DNA of 64,000 bases from Stropharia rugosoannulata. Taxonomy: Eukaryota; Basidiomycota; Agaricomycetes; Agaricales; Strophariaceae. The stretch spans positions 2,480,001 to 2,544,000 of the forward strand of contig JANCIK010000010.1 of the NCBI GenBank assembly GCA_028532985.1, written 5' to 3'. The translations under genes and the position numbers were made by a program. The notes under the pieces are model-generated. The model was not told where the DNA came from and made no database searches. It saw nothing but the letters and a program-made list of their open reading frames with translations. The stretch's first letter is position 1. Each line of letters begins with the position of its first letter. Positions 1 to 9,164 of this stretch are shown piece after piece.

Positions 1-892
1 GCAGCTTGTTGATGTGTGCATGGCTGTGATGTCTGCAACGACGATGCCAGAGCTCTGCATTGAGGGGTAGAGTTGACGACGACGAAGCAGAGCACGCAGA
101 TTCGCAAATGGGACGTGTGAGACCATCCAGAATGGCAGAGTGCGAGGCATTGATAGTTGCAGTGAAGATGGTCTTGCCAGAGTGGTTGAAGTACATCTTC
201 TTTGCATCGATCTCAATAAGGATGCCAGAGCGCTTGGTGAGGTACAGACATGCAAGCAGGTTGTTGCGCAACTTGGGGACATGCAGAACGTGTTTGATGA
301 CTACAGCGTCTGCTTTCTTGCCATTGATGACTGGGTGGAACACCACATTGCCAACACCCTCAGAGTAGACGATAGAATCATCTGCAAGACGAATTGGGAC
401 ACAGTGAGGTTTGTACTCCACAATCCAGTCTTGATGAGGTGTCATATGGCTAGTTGCACCTGTATCTGCGAGCCAGTCGAAATCGTTGCCTTGTGCGTCA
501 CCCGTAGCAAGTGCAGACGCAAAACCTGCATACTCGACGATTTGCGACGTCTCCTCTGCTGGGGGCGAAGTAGAGTGTGCCATTTGACCAATAGCTGCCA
601 GAGTCGACCACATGCTAACTGGGTCATGCAGAATGTGAGCCAATTGTGATTTGAGCTCATTCTGAACATGACTGTGGATGTAGCCAGCAGCAGCAGTCGA
701 CTTGCTTGTCCATATGTCGTGTGCCTCGATCTCAGCCATAGACGGCGTGAGAGAGAGCACAGGACGCTTGCATTCACCTGTAACCAGACGCCATAGCTCC
801 TGAGAGCGTAACCATGCTTTCATGTTGCAAGACCAGAGTTGGTAGTTGGCAGTGCTCAGTTTGTCAAACTGAGGTGTTGCGAAGAAACTCAT
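1..892 (-). pseudogene. Copia A gag-protease-preintegrase fragment, runs off window edge
   Basis: On the minus strand an open frame starts at ATG 892 (MSFFATPQFDKL) and stays open to base 1. It corresponds base for base in length to the first 892 nt of the forward gag-pol starting at 3228. It holds the short Gag domain (NYQLWSCNMKAWL), the aspartic protease motif DWLADTGATSHM and the start of the GAG-preintegrase zinc region. The rest lies left of the window, so whether pol is complete is unknown. It is upstream-linked to its own leader and a broken 5' LTR at 1611-1688, so it is one reverse-strand copia A copy whose LTR has lost its outer part. Confidence 0.85.
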
Positions 893-1610
893 GATTGCAG
901 GTGAAGCGACGTGGTGAACGACGTGATATGGTATGAGGTGGTAGCTGAGAATGGCGCAAACGATGTGACAAAGTTGCGAGACGAGCTGGGGTGAGATGCA
1001 CGAGCAGTGGGCAGAACACTTGCAGTATCACAATTAGGCCGAGTTGAGCACTTGCAGTAAAACGTCGATTGCACGAGCAGCAGTGAACCGATTGACACGA
1101 GACTGTGCAAGAGGGTGGTTCAAAGATGCGGAACGTGTGTGATCCAGTTGTGCGAACGACGATGACGATGTGCGAGTGCAGTGAGCAAAACTGTTTCAGA
1201 GTGTCAATTGGACGGAGTTGAGCACTCTGGTGAAGAACAGTGAATTGCGAGTGAACGGCTGATCGTGACGACCTGTGAGTGGGCAAGTGACGAGAGGCAC
1301 GTGTAACGATGAGGTCCTCAAAAGAACCACGTGTTTCGACGATCAGGGAAGCCCGGGGAGCGAAGTCTCTGGTGAACACCAAGAGAGTGCTATTGACCTA
1401 AAACCAAAAGAGGCGGATTGCTCGATAACCGTGCAAGCTGGTGGAACGCAGGTGGTACCAGAACGACGGTCGTGACGTGGCAGTCGTGCTCACGAAAAAA
1501 CGAGGCAAAACGAACGACGATGAGTGTTAGGTTGAATACCAAGCCACTCAGTGGAGAAAGGACAGTAGAGTAGTGATGAGTAGGATGCTCAGAGCGCAGG
1601 GCTCATAACC
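893..1610 (-). other. Copia A 5' leader (untranslated), with half-tRNA primer-binding site
   Basis: These 718 bp lie between the broken LTR and the gag ATG and match the leader at 2510-3227 in inverted orientation and exact length. The primer-binding site is at 1591-1610, next to the LTR edge. The leader contains short open frames in several phases. None resembles a known protein, and I treat it as untranslated. Confidence 0.8.
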
Positions 1611-1688
1611 TGTTGAAAGCAGACTGCTTACAGGCGCAGAGAGCGAACCTAACTCACACAGAGATGATGGTGGTAAGAGATTAAGAGG
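1611..1688 (-). repeat. Truncated LTR of copia A
   Basis: The sequence begins with the LTR inner end (TGTTGAAAGC on the plus strand) and matches the first 78 bp of the reverse LTR at 16859-17062. It then switches to pol-linker sequence. The last four bases (GAGG, 1685-1688) fit both partners, so the join looks like a microhomology-type deletion junction. The promoter half of the LTR is missing. Confidence 0.85.
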
Positions 1689-2305
1689 GGCACAGCACCA
1701 GGTTTGACTTTCCACCATTTGCCAGGAGGTCGAGATTCACGTGTAGTGCGTCTCAGAGGCTCAGCAACAACTTTGGGTTCCACAGGAATGGGAGGTGCAA
1801 CAGTACGAGGCGGTTTGGGCACGTTTGGGGCAGAATGCTGATCTCGTCAAGTTGAGCATGTTGGTGTTTTCGACGATTGCAGAATGCGATGCAATGACTC
1901 CAACTTGGGTGTGGTACTGTCAGACTCCTCTTTCGACGCCCTATCTGATGGTACTTGACTCGACTTGGTGGGACCAGTGGTTGGACCGGAATACACATGC
2001 AATTTCCCAGAATGCAAATTGGGCAGAGTTGAGCACTTTGGTAAACTCGACAATTTTGCACCAGTAGTCAGTTTCTGCGAGTTGGGAGTAGGTGCATCAT
2101 GTTTGTCGTCAGATGACAAGTCAGATGGTGCTGGTCCCGCCGAAGGAGGTGCAGTTGGTGCATCCGAGTCATCAGTATCCAAGTCAGGCAAATAGGTAGC
2201 AGTTGAATCCCCCCCAGAATCTGGCACATCTGAGAAGTGTGAAGGCGTGCCCTTTGGAAACAGATTGATTGGTGAAGTGACCTTCAAACCAGGAAAGCTG
2301 CGTTC
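1685..2305 (-). pseudogene. Copia A pol fragment: integrase-RT linker region
   Basis: The minus-strand frame reads SFPGLKVTSPINLFPKG followed by the serine/proline/aspartate-rich linker also present at 11312-11900 in the forward element and 13843-14450 in A2. A TGA at 1847-1849 replaces the CGA codon found in the other copies (CST then stop instead of CSTR), a C-to-T change. The fragment has no catalytic domain. It is bounded on the left by the broken LTR and on the right by the precise start of the forward copia 5' LTR. Confidence 0.8.
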
Positions 2306-2354
2306 TGTTAGATTACATGGATTGGACTTGACCATCAGCAGTAGATTAGATATC

Positions 2355-2374
2355 GCGTACTATATTTAGTACGC
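2355..2374. repeat. Palindrome inside copia A LTR
   Basis: Arms GCGTACTA and TAGTACGC are exact reverse complements with a four-base spacer. The same palindrome occurs in the LTR-A copies of the array. In the LTRs at 61854 and 62812 both arms carry matching changes (GCATACTA / TAGTATGC), so the symmetry is kept. It lies upstream of the TATA box, where an enhancer or a regulator site would be expected, but no binding protein can be named. Confidence 0.65.
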
Positions 2375-2404
2375 TCCATATATAGTTAATCTCGCTTATG
2401 GTAG

Positions 2405-2412
2405 TATATAAG
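2405..2412 (+). promoter_or_regulatory. TATA box of copia A LTR
   Basis: TATATAAG lies in the middle of the LTR, about 100 bp before its 3' end, the usual place for the U3 promoter of an LTR element. It is conserved in the other full-length LTR-A copies. LTR-B has a related TATATATA at the matching place. Confidence 0.6.
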
Positions 2413-2509
2413 GCATGTACTAGTGTAGATGCCTCTTAATCTCTTACCACCACCATCTCTGTGTGAGTTAGGTTCGCTCTCTGCGCCTGTAAGCAGTCTG
2501 CTTTCAACA

Positions 2510-2529
2510 GGTTATGAGCCCTGCGCTCT
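2510..2529 (+). other. Primer-binding site for a half tRNA (initiator Met)
   Basis: The 20 bases directly after the LTR (GGTTATGAGCCCTGC...) are complementary to AGCGCAGGGCTCATAACC, which is the anticodon stem-loop of eukaryotic initiator tRNA-Met with anticodon CAT. Ordinary elements pair with the tRNA 3' end instead. Drosophila copia and yeast Ty5 are known to use a tRNA-iMet cleaved in the anticodon region as primer, and this site fits that strategy. The match to tRNA-iMet is from memory of the conserved sequence. Confidence 0.75.
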
Positions 2530-3227
2530 GAGCATCCTACTTATCACTACTCTACTGTCCTTTCTCCACTGAGTGGCTTGGTACTTAACCTAACACTCAT
2601 TGTCGTTCGTTTTGCCTTGTTTTTTCGTGAGCACGACTGCCACGTCACGACCGTTGTTCTGGTACCACCTGCATTCTGCCAGCTTGCACGGTTATCGAGC
2701 AATCCGCTTCTTTTGGTTTTAGGTCAATAGCACTCTCTTGGTGTTCACCAGAGACTTCGCTCCCCGGGCTTCCCTGATCGTCGAAACACGTGGTTCTTGC
2801 GAGGACCTCATCGTTACACGTGCCTCTCGTCACCTGCCCCTTCACAGGCCATCACGATCAGCCGTTCACTCGCAATTCACTGTTCTTCACCAGAGTGCTC
2901 AACTCCGTCCAATTGACACTCTCAAACAGTTTTGCTCACTGCACTAGCACATCGTCACTGTCGTTCGCACAACCCGACCACACACGTCCCGCATCATTGA
3001 ACTATACCTTCGTTGAGTCTCGTGTCAATCGGTTCATTGCTGCTCGTGCAATCGACGTTTTACTGCAAGTGCTCAACTCGACCTAATTGTGATACTGCAA
3101 GTGTGCTGTTCACTGCTCGTGCATTTCAGCCCAGCTCGTCCCGCATCTTTGCCACATCGTCTGCGCCATTCTCAGCTATCACCTCATACCACTTCACGTC
3201 TATCACCACTTCGCTTCACCTGCAATC
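2530..3227 (+). other. Copia A 5' leader
   Basis: About 700 bp between primer-binding site and gag ATG. It contains two copies of the 12-mer AGTGCTCAACTC (2894-2905 and 3068-3079), each followed by a YAATTG-type stretch. The same 10-mer core TGCTCAACTC recurs in the pol linker and in leader B. Open frames of up to about 98 codons exist but overlap each other and show no recognisable domain. Packaging or structural signals are the likely content, an inference from position. Confidence 0.65.
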
Positions 3228-4807
3228 ATGAGTTTCTTCGCAACACCTCAGTTTGACAAACTGAGCACTGCCAACTACCAACTCTGGTCTTGCAACATGA
3301 AAGCATGGTTACGCTCTCAGGAGCTATGGCGTCTGGTTACTGGTGAATGCAAGCGTCCTGTGCTCTCTCTTACGCCGTCTATGGCTGAGATCGAGGCACA
3401 CGACATATGGACAAGCAAGTCGACTGCTGCTGCTGGCTACATCCACAGTCATGTTCAGAACGAGCTCAAATCACACTTGGCTCACATTCTGCATGACCCA
3501 GTTAGCATGTGGTCGACTCTGGCAGCTGTTGGTCAAATGGCACACTCTGCTTCGCCCCCAGCAGAGGAGACGTCACAAATCATCGAGTATGCAGGTTTTG
3601 CGTCCGCACTTGCTACGGGTGACGCACAAGGCAATGATTTCGACTGGCTCGCAGATACAGGTGCAACTAGCCATATGACACCTCATCAAGACTGGATTGT
3701 GGAGTACAAACCTCACTGTGTCCCAATTCGTCTTGCAGACGATTCTATCGTCTACTCTGAGGGTGTTGGCAATGTGGTGTTCCACCCAGTCATCAATGGC
3801 AAGAAAGCAGACGCTGTAGTCATCAAACGCGTTCTGCATGTCCCCAAGTTGCGCAACAACCTGCTTGCATGTCTGTACCTCACCAAGCGCTCTGGCATCC
3901 TTATTGAGATCGATGCAAAGAAGATGTACTTCAACCACTCTGGCAAGACCATCTTCACTGCAACTATCAATGCCTCGCACTCTGCCATTCTGGATGGTCT
4001 CACACGTCCCATTTGCGAATCTGCGTGCTCTGCTTCGTCGTCGTCAACTCTACCCCTCAATGCAGAGCTCTGGCATTGTCGTTGCAGACATCACAGCCAT
4101 GCACACATCAACAAGCTGCTTTCCAAGGACCTGGTCACTGGCATGCTTGTAACGTCGAAAGAGCAACCAGATCCAATTTGCGAACCATGCTTAGCTGGCA
4201 AGATGACGTCTGGTACATTTCCGAGCTCAACTCGCAAATCGACGAAACCGCTTGAATTGGTGCATTCTGACTTGCATGGTCCGCTCTCAGTGCCCACACC
4301 TGAGGGACATCGCTACTGGATCACATTCATCGACGACTGCACTCACCTGCATGCTGTCATGTTCCTAAAGCGCAAGTCGGACGCATTTGATGCATTCAAG
4401 GTGTACAAGGCATATGCAGAGAACCAGCTGAATGCGAAAATCAAGGCAATGCAGGATGACAAGGCTGGTGAATACATGTCAAACGAGTTCATACGGTTTA
4501 TGGAGCAATGCGGCATTCACAGACGACACAGCACACGCAATCGGCCCCAGCAGAATGGTGTTGCTGAACGCGCCAATCGCACTATTGCTGAGCATGTCAC
4601 TGCAATGCTTGTAGAGGCAAAGCTCCCACTCTCGTTCTGGCGACTTGCAGTCATGGCTTACATTCACGTGTGGAATAGGCTCCCTACGTCGTCTCTGACT
4701 GACTCTGTGCCCTACACTGCATGGCATGGCAAGAAACCCGATATGAGCCATCTCCGTGTTTTTGGTTGTGCTGCGTACGTCTTTGTGCAGAGAGACAAAC
4801 GCAAGTC
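3228..4807 (+). CDS. Copia A gag-pol, first part (Gag, protease, integrase), interrupted by LINE
   Basis: Start ATG 3228 gives MSFFATPQFDKL. Residues 1-105 form a short Gag of the DUF4219/UBN2 type. The protease active site DTG is at residues 143-145 (DWLADTGATSHM). The GAG-preintegrase zinc region spans roughly 279-325, with CEPCLAGK at 318-325. The integrase triad is D348 (HSDLHG), D411 (QDDKAGEY) and E447 (NGVAERAN), with 35 residues between D411 and E447. The frame is intact up to the LINE insertion at codon 527, where a T run gives a spurious FFFFF tail and a stop. Gag lacks the CCHC zinc knuckle usually found between the UBN2 domain and protease. The second part resumes in frame at 11183; spliced in silico the total is about 1330 codons. 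Confidence 0.92.
4792..4807. repeat. LINE target-site duplication, left copy
   Basis: The 16 bases GAGACAAACGCAAGTC are repeated exactly at 11167-11182. They lie in the copia integrase C-terminal coding sequence (DKRKS), and the two copies bracket the LINE. Such a length is normal for target-primed reverse transcription. Confidence 0.95.
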
Positions 4808-4825
4808 TTTTTTTTTTTTTTTTTT
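4808..4825 (-). other. LINE poly(A) tail
   Basis: Eighteen T on the plus strand directly follow the left target-site duplication, giving the 3' A tail of the minus-strand LINE. Its position fixes the element orientation. Confidence 0.93.
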
Positions 4826-5252
4826 GTAATCATGGCTTGCGCCAATTTATTACGCGGTGTCCGAACACAGTCCGCGCTGCGAAATACATCACAGAATACT
4901 ACCTACGGTAGAGAGGGAAACATACTCCCCAGGTGAGACACAACACGTGGAACAAGGTTAAGCAGGTAACACGTCAGACAGGGACTAGACACGCAGAATA
5001 GCGCGTCATGTCAAAAAAGCTAGAGGAGGCTCCTTACTCTGTGATGGCCGAAGCGCCCAGTCATGGTTCACCATGCACCGCACCTAAAGGCTTTGTCCGA
5101 AACCCTTCTGGTGATGAGACCTGGAAAGCCCCAACAGTCACTCATCATGCACCATTTAAGGACGGGGATCAGGCTGATGGGGTGCATGCCATTAATGCCG
5201 AAGCTGGCCATGGCTGGCAATCATCACAATCACTGCAAGGCCTCCAAAGCTG
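4826..5252 (-). other. LINE 3' UTR
   Basis: About 430 bp between the ORF2 stop and the A tail. No frame in it resembles a known domain. It presumably carries the RNA signal recognised by the LINE's own reverse transcriptase, which is an inference from LINE biology. Confidence 0.75.
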
Positions 5253-8200
5253 TTATCCGACCCCGGCGGGGGGAGAGTTAGCAAAGACAGTGGGATTGTC
5301 TCGCAAGAATTTGAGAAGCGTAGGGAGGTAGGTCGGAACGCCGTCGTAAGAGTGCTTGAGTAACGGACACTCAATCAAGTGTTGCCTGGTCTGGAGGAGG
5401 ACCCCGCAGTCACAGGAGTACTTTTCGTCAATGTTAAAGCGCTTAAAATAAGCACCGATGGGCGCATGCCCTAGTAGGCACCGGGTCATGCGCGAGGTGA
5501 GAGAAATTGAGTCCCCACAAGAAGAGAGCCACGATCCGCCCTTGGCGTATGATGGTTTGATACAATGTTCCCCATCGATTGAGTCGAGCTGGAGGAAATT
5601 ATGTCCTGCATGATCTGTATCTCGAAAGAACAGTTGACGCCAGGCCCGTAGTTGTTGGTCAGCAACCGCTTTGCGGCAGCTGTCCAAGGAGGAGTCCTGG
5701 TACCTGCCGAGTACCCGGGGTTGGCCCTTCAAAAGAAGGTGAGCTTCATGATGAATGCCCCATTCCGATTTGGATGGGACATCGACGAATGTAATAGAGT
5801 GCGAGGGGTCCTTGGAGAACCATTCGCCTAGGACACGACAAACAGCCAAGGAATGACCTTGGCCGGAGTGAATAGATGGGTCCAGGGCTCTCTTGGCAGC
5901 AGATAGAGAGTCCGTGAACAAATGAATGTTAGTGCAATTGTCTCGCTGTAGAGCACGGACAATAGCGTAGCGAATAGCCGCTAGCTCCGCATCGGGAGCG
6001 AGGACCTTACCAGCGACGTATTTGACATCATCAATATGTACGCCGTTTTGATATAGCACCGCACCCGCGAGGGCTTGGTGAAGCTTGCTGGCAGGGACAG
6101 AAGCGTTCGTGCCAATCAAGATTGAGTCAAGGGTCTCCTCTGCTTTCTTGCAGATAGAGTTATAATGTTTGTGACGTGCATTTTCGATGTGGAGACGAAT
6201 CCACTCGTGATACGCGACAAGGTCGCCGTCGAAATCAGAGACGTCCTTGTGTTCGACAGGGACATACTCCGATCTAAGACGGAAGTGTATGTGGTTAGGA
6301 AATAAATCCAAGAGCCGCTTTTCTGGCTGAGCCTCATCCGCGCACGGAGAGAAAGTCTCAGTCATGAAAGGAAGGTCGACTTGAATATCTGGGATGCTGC
6401 CCCTGAGTTTCTCGCGAACACGTTCAGGGATACGAAATAACGCATGGTAGTGGGGATCGCTACTCTTAGCATATGGGCCCGATAATAGGGATCTTGTAGG
6501 ATGAGTGTCCGACAATGTAGCCACACGGTAAACAGACCGGAGTCTCAGTTTACGAAGGTGGAGGTGAATTGGCATGAGGCCAGTGATGGCCTGAACGCCG
6601 CCAGTAGGCGAGGTGCGGAATGCACCTGTGATCCATACAGCTGCTCTGCGCTGCATGCTAGTAAGGTTTTTCAAGATGCCCTCCATGGGGGCGGACTTGT
6701 AATACCAAAGTTTGTAGCCGTACGTCGCAATGGGTAGGACGCACGACCGGTAAAGGAGGCGTCTCTGTTTAGGAGACAAGCCTCTGGCTGAGTTACCAAG
6801 CATGCCCATGGCTTTCACCGTGGTCAATGCTTTGGTGGAATAAAAGCGGACGTGTTCGTGAAATCTAAGCTCACGATCGAAGAAGAATCCCAAATAGCGC
6901 CAGATGGGCTTAGGGGTGAGAGGGTTATTTCCGGTGAACGGGGTGAACCCAGTGTCCAGAGGAGGATTGAAGCCGTCTCTCGACCGCGAGAAGTGAAACA
7001 GCTCGGACTTGTTATGTTCCATACGAAGTCCAGCAGCAGTGAATAAGTCGACAAGGTAGGCGTAGCCAGCCTTGAGAATAACATTGTTGGTGCCCAGATT
7101 ACCAGATTGAGTAACTAGGGTACCATCATCAACGAAGGATAGGAGCGTCGTGTCAACATTCACGGCTCGTAAATCGTATATCTTCATGATAGGAGAAATA
7201 TAAATGGAGGATAAAACAGGGGAGAGGGCGGAGCCTTGGCCACACCCAACGTCCGCCTGTTTAGGACCAGAAGAGTAATTGTTCCAGAGGTACGATGTAA
7301 CTCTGTCAACAAGGTAAGAGGCAAAGAATTTCGTCACAATGTGAGGAAAGCCGAGCCTTGCAAGGGTCGCCAACAAAAATTCATGGTTGAGCGACGGAAA
7401 GAACTGCGCGATGTCGAATGCCACCACGCTAGTCTTGAGCCCCCTGGCCCATCCTGCGCGAACAAGATGGGTAAGGTAGACTCCTGCATCTTCCGTAGAA
7501 CGCTGGCGGATACTGCCAAATTGGTTCGGGTGGACAAGGTCGAGTTTGATCATATCAAACTGGAAGCGATTGGCAAGAAGCTTTTCGAGAAGTTTACCAA
7601 GGGTATTCAGGAGGACGATTGGCCTGAAGTCCTTTGGAGTTGTGTAGGAGGGTTTATTGGGTTTAGGGATGACCACAGAAACCGATTCCTTAAAGTGTTT
7701 AGGCCAATGGGAAGCACGAATACACCCATTAGCCAACGCTAGGATCACGCTGCGACAAGAGTCGTTGCGAACAATCCTTTTTAAGTGCCGCCATGTAACA
7801 TGGTCAGGCCCAGGGGATGAATTGTTAGAACAAGACGCAAGAGCGTCAGTAAGTTCTAGCTGAGAGAAGTTGACCCATTCCCTCACGGGGACCTGGTCCA
7901 TTTCTTCGAGAATAGAAACATCACAAACACGGTCAGAGGCCACATTATATGTGTTGTGGAGTGCATCCCAAAGATCTGGGAGGTCATGACATGGAGAGCC
8001 ATTGTAAAGAATAGACTCACAGGGGGGATTTTTACGCTGTTGGATCCAATTCATGAGATCCCACGGACGTTTCTTAGATTCAGAGATTTCCTTGATGCGA
8101 GCATCGAAGAAAACACGTTTGGCGCGCCTGGTGTTAGCACAGAACTTTCTCCAATTCGTAGCAGAGTGATCAGCTTTGTACAAATCGAGGGCATCTTGGC

Positions 8201-9164
8201 AACCCCAATCCCACCAGGGTTTGGAATGAGGAACAATACGGGCCTCAACAGCATGTTTGTTCCATGCTGTGGAGAAGGCGTCAGCAATGGCCGAAGCACA
8301 TGCGTCCACCTGAGCCGGAGTATCAATAGTGCAACTAAGTACGCTTATTGATTCCATAATGTCTGTGAGGAAGGCGTCTTCGGCCTCCGACCCAGGTTTA
8401 AGAGACTTTCTGAGGGGGTCAGAAATGGTTAGAGAGAGGGGCAATGACACCGCCAAAGGGCAGTGATCAGAGGCCAGTTTAAGGTCTTCGATACGCTCAA
8501 CAAGGCACATGAGTGAATCGGAAGTGGGGATGAACATCAGATCAATGACTGATGGGGTAAGCCTCGCATTGCGCGAAACAAAAGTAGGTCCTGGGTTGCG
8601 GAAGCGACCCAGGCTGAGTGTAAAGGTGGCTGCCATGTCGAGCAGCCGGTCAGCCGCACTCCTGTGGTGGGTCACATTAGGGTCCCATTCACGAGAGTGG
8701 CAGTTAAAATCCCCGCCCATATAGCACAGGTCGATGGGAAGATTCAGGTCATCTAGAAGACGAACAGCAGAGTGACGCTCATCATTGTATACGTTGAGCA
8801 AATTAAAGGATGCTCCCTGATGGAAGAGGGAGACAAGGAGTAAATCACGATGATTGATCAAGTCAGATCTCATCGTGGGGCGCAGTGTGGACAATCGGCT
8901 AGCGATATAGGCCATGACCCGAGGCGGGCCTTCACTGTCAGGGGGGCGTACCATCGGTGCCCAATTAGGGTTATGCGGTGCGCCAGTAACATCATCGCCG
9001 TCTGGGTTAGACGTAGATGGAGCGGATCTTACAGTCTGCCAGGCAGGTTCTTGTATAAATATTAAATCATACTTGTTATGGCATAGATTTAGAAGTACAT
9101 CAATAAGCAAGTAATTCTTTGCTACATTGAAAGATAAAACCCTAAGACTCTCCGGCCCTCTCAT
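5253..9164 (-). CDS. LINE ORF2: endonuclease-reverse transcriptase-RNase H
   Basis: A 1303-residue protein. Residues 1-240 are an APE-type endonuclease with FIQEP (E39), GGDFN (150-154), SVIDLMF (205-211) and SDHCPL (232-237). The RT spans roughly 490-760, with FRPIVLLNTLGKLLEK, catalytic D584 in FDIAQFF, GCGQGSALSPV and FVDD (677-680) in place of the usual YADD or FADD. An RNase H-like domain spans about 1030-1150 with E1060 (PDAELAA) and D1085 (LFTDS), but the first catalytic aspartate appears missing (GAVLYQNG). A C-terminal zinc motif uses C1251, C1253, H1262 and C1266. The start ATG at 9164 overlaps the ORF1 stop as ATGA, suggesting termination-reinitiation. It carries out target nicking and target-primed cDNA synthesis. 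Confidence 0.95.
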   Translation of the reverse strand: MRGPESLRVLSFNVAKNYLLIDVLLNLCHNKYDLIFIQEPAWQTVRSAPSTSNPDGDDVTGAPHNPNWAPMVRPPDSEGPPRVMAYIASRLSTLRPTMRSDLINHRDLLLVSLFHQGASFNLLNVYNDERHSAVRLLDDLNLPIDLCYMGGDFNCHSREWDPNVTHHRSAADRLLDMAATFTLSLGRFRNPGPTFVSRNARLTPSVIDLMFIPTSDSLMCLVERIEDLKLASDHCPLAVSLPLSLTISDPLRKSLKPGSEAEDAFLTDIMESISVLSCTIDTPAQVDACASAIADAFSTAWNKHAVEARIVPHSKPWWDWGCQDALDLYKADHSATNWRKFCANTRRAKRVFFDARIKEISESKKRPWDLMNWIQQRKNPPCESILYNGSPCHDLPDLWDALHNTYNVASDRVCDVSILEEMDQVPVREWVNFSQLELTDALASCSNNSSPGPDHVTWRHLKRIVRNDSCRSVILALANGCIRASHWPKHFKESVSVVIPKPNKPSYTTPKDFRPIVLLNTLGKLLEKLLANRFQFDMIKLDLVHPNQFGSIRQRSTEDAGVYLTHLVRAGWARGLKTSVVAFDIAQFFPSLNHEFLLATLARLGFPHIVTKFFASYLVDRVTSYLWNNYSSGPKQADVGCGQGSALSPVLSSIYISPIMKIYDLRAVNVDTTLLSFVDDGTLVTQSGNLGTNNVILKAGYAYLVDLFTAAGLRMEHNKSELFHFSRSRDGFNPPLDTGFTPFTGNNPLTPKPIWRYLGFFFDRELRFHEHVRFYSTKALTTVKAMGMLGNSARGLSPKQRRLLYRSCVLPIATYGYKLWYYKSAPMEGILKNLTSMQRRAAVWITGAFRTSPTGGVQAITGLMPIHLHLRKLRLRSVYRVATLSDTHPTRSLLSGPYAKSSDPHYHALFRIPERVREKLRGSIPDIQVDLPFMTETFSPCADEAQPEKRLLDLFPNHIHFRLRSEYVPVEHKDVSDFDGDLVAYHEWIRLHIENARHKHYNSICKKAEETLDSILIGTNASVPASKLHQALAGAVLYQNGVHIDDVKYVAGKVLAPDAELAAIRYAIVRALQRDNCTNIHLFTDSLSAAKRALDPSIHSGQGHSLAVCRVLGEWFSKDPSHSITFVDVPSKSEWGIHHEAHLLLKGQPRVLGRYQDSSLDSCRKAVADQQLRAWRQLFFRDTDHAGHNFLQLDSIDGEHCIKPSYAKGGSWLSSCGDSISLTSRMTRCLLGHAPIGAYFKRFNIDEKYSCDCGVLLQTRQHLIECPLLKHSYDGVPTYLPTLLKFLRDNPTVFANSPPAGVG

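Larger units (their letters stand above)
2306..2509 (+). repeat. Copia A 5' LTR
   Basis: This 204-bp LTR begins TGTTAGATTACA and ends TTTCAACA, with the standard TG...CA ends. It carries a TATA box (2405-2412) and a perfect 8-bp-arm palindrome (2355-2362 and 2367-2374). It matches the 3' LTR at 13638-13842 closely and the LTRs of the reverse copies in inverted orientation. Confidence 0.95.

Noticed and set aside
889..1382. Open frames in leader A (for example 172 codons starting MVFTRDFA)
   Set aside because: They overlap in several phases, change with single homopolymer differences and resemble no known protein; the leader position explains them better as untranslated RNA.
3228..4829. Natural stop of gag-pol at 4829 giving a 533-residue protein
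   Set aside because: The last residues (FFFFFL) are the LINE poly(A) tract read in reverse; the real frame resumes at 11183.
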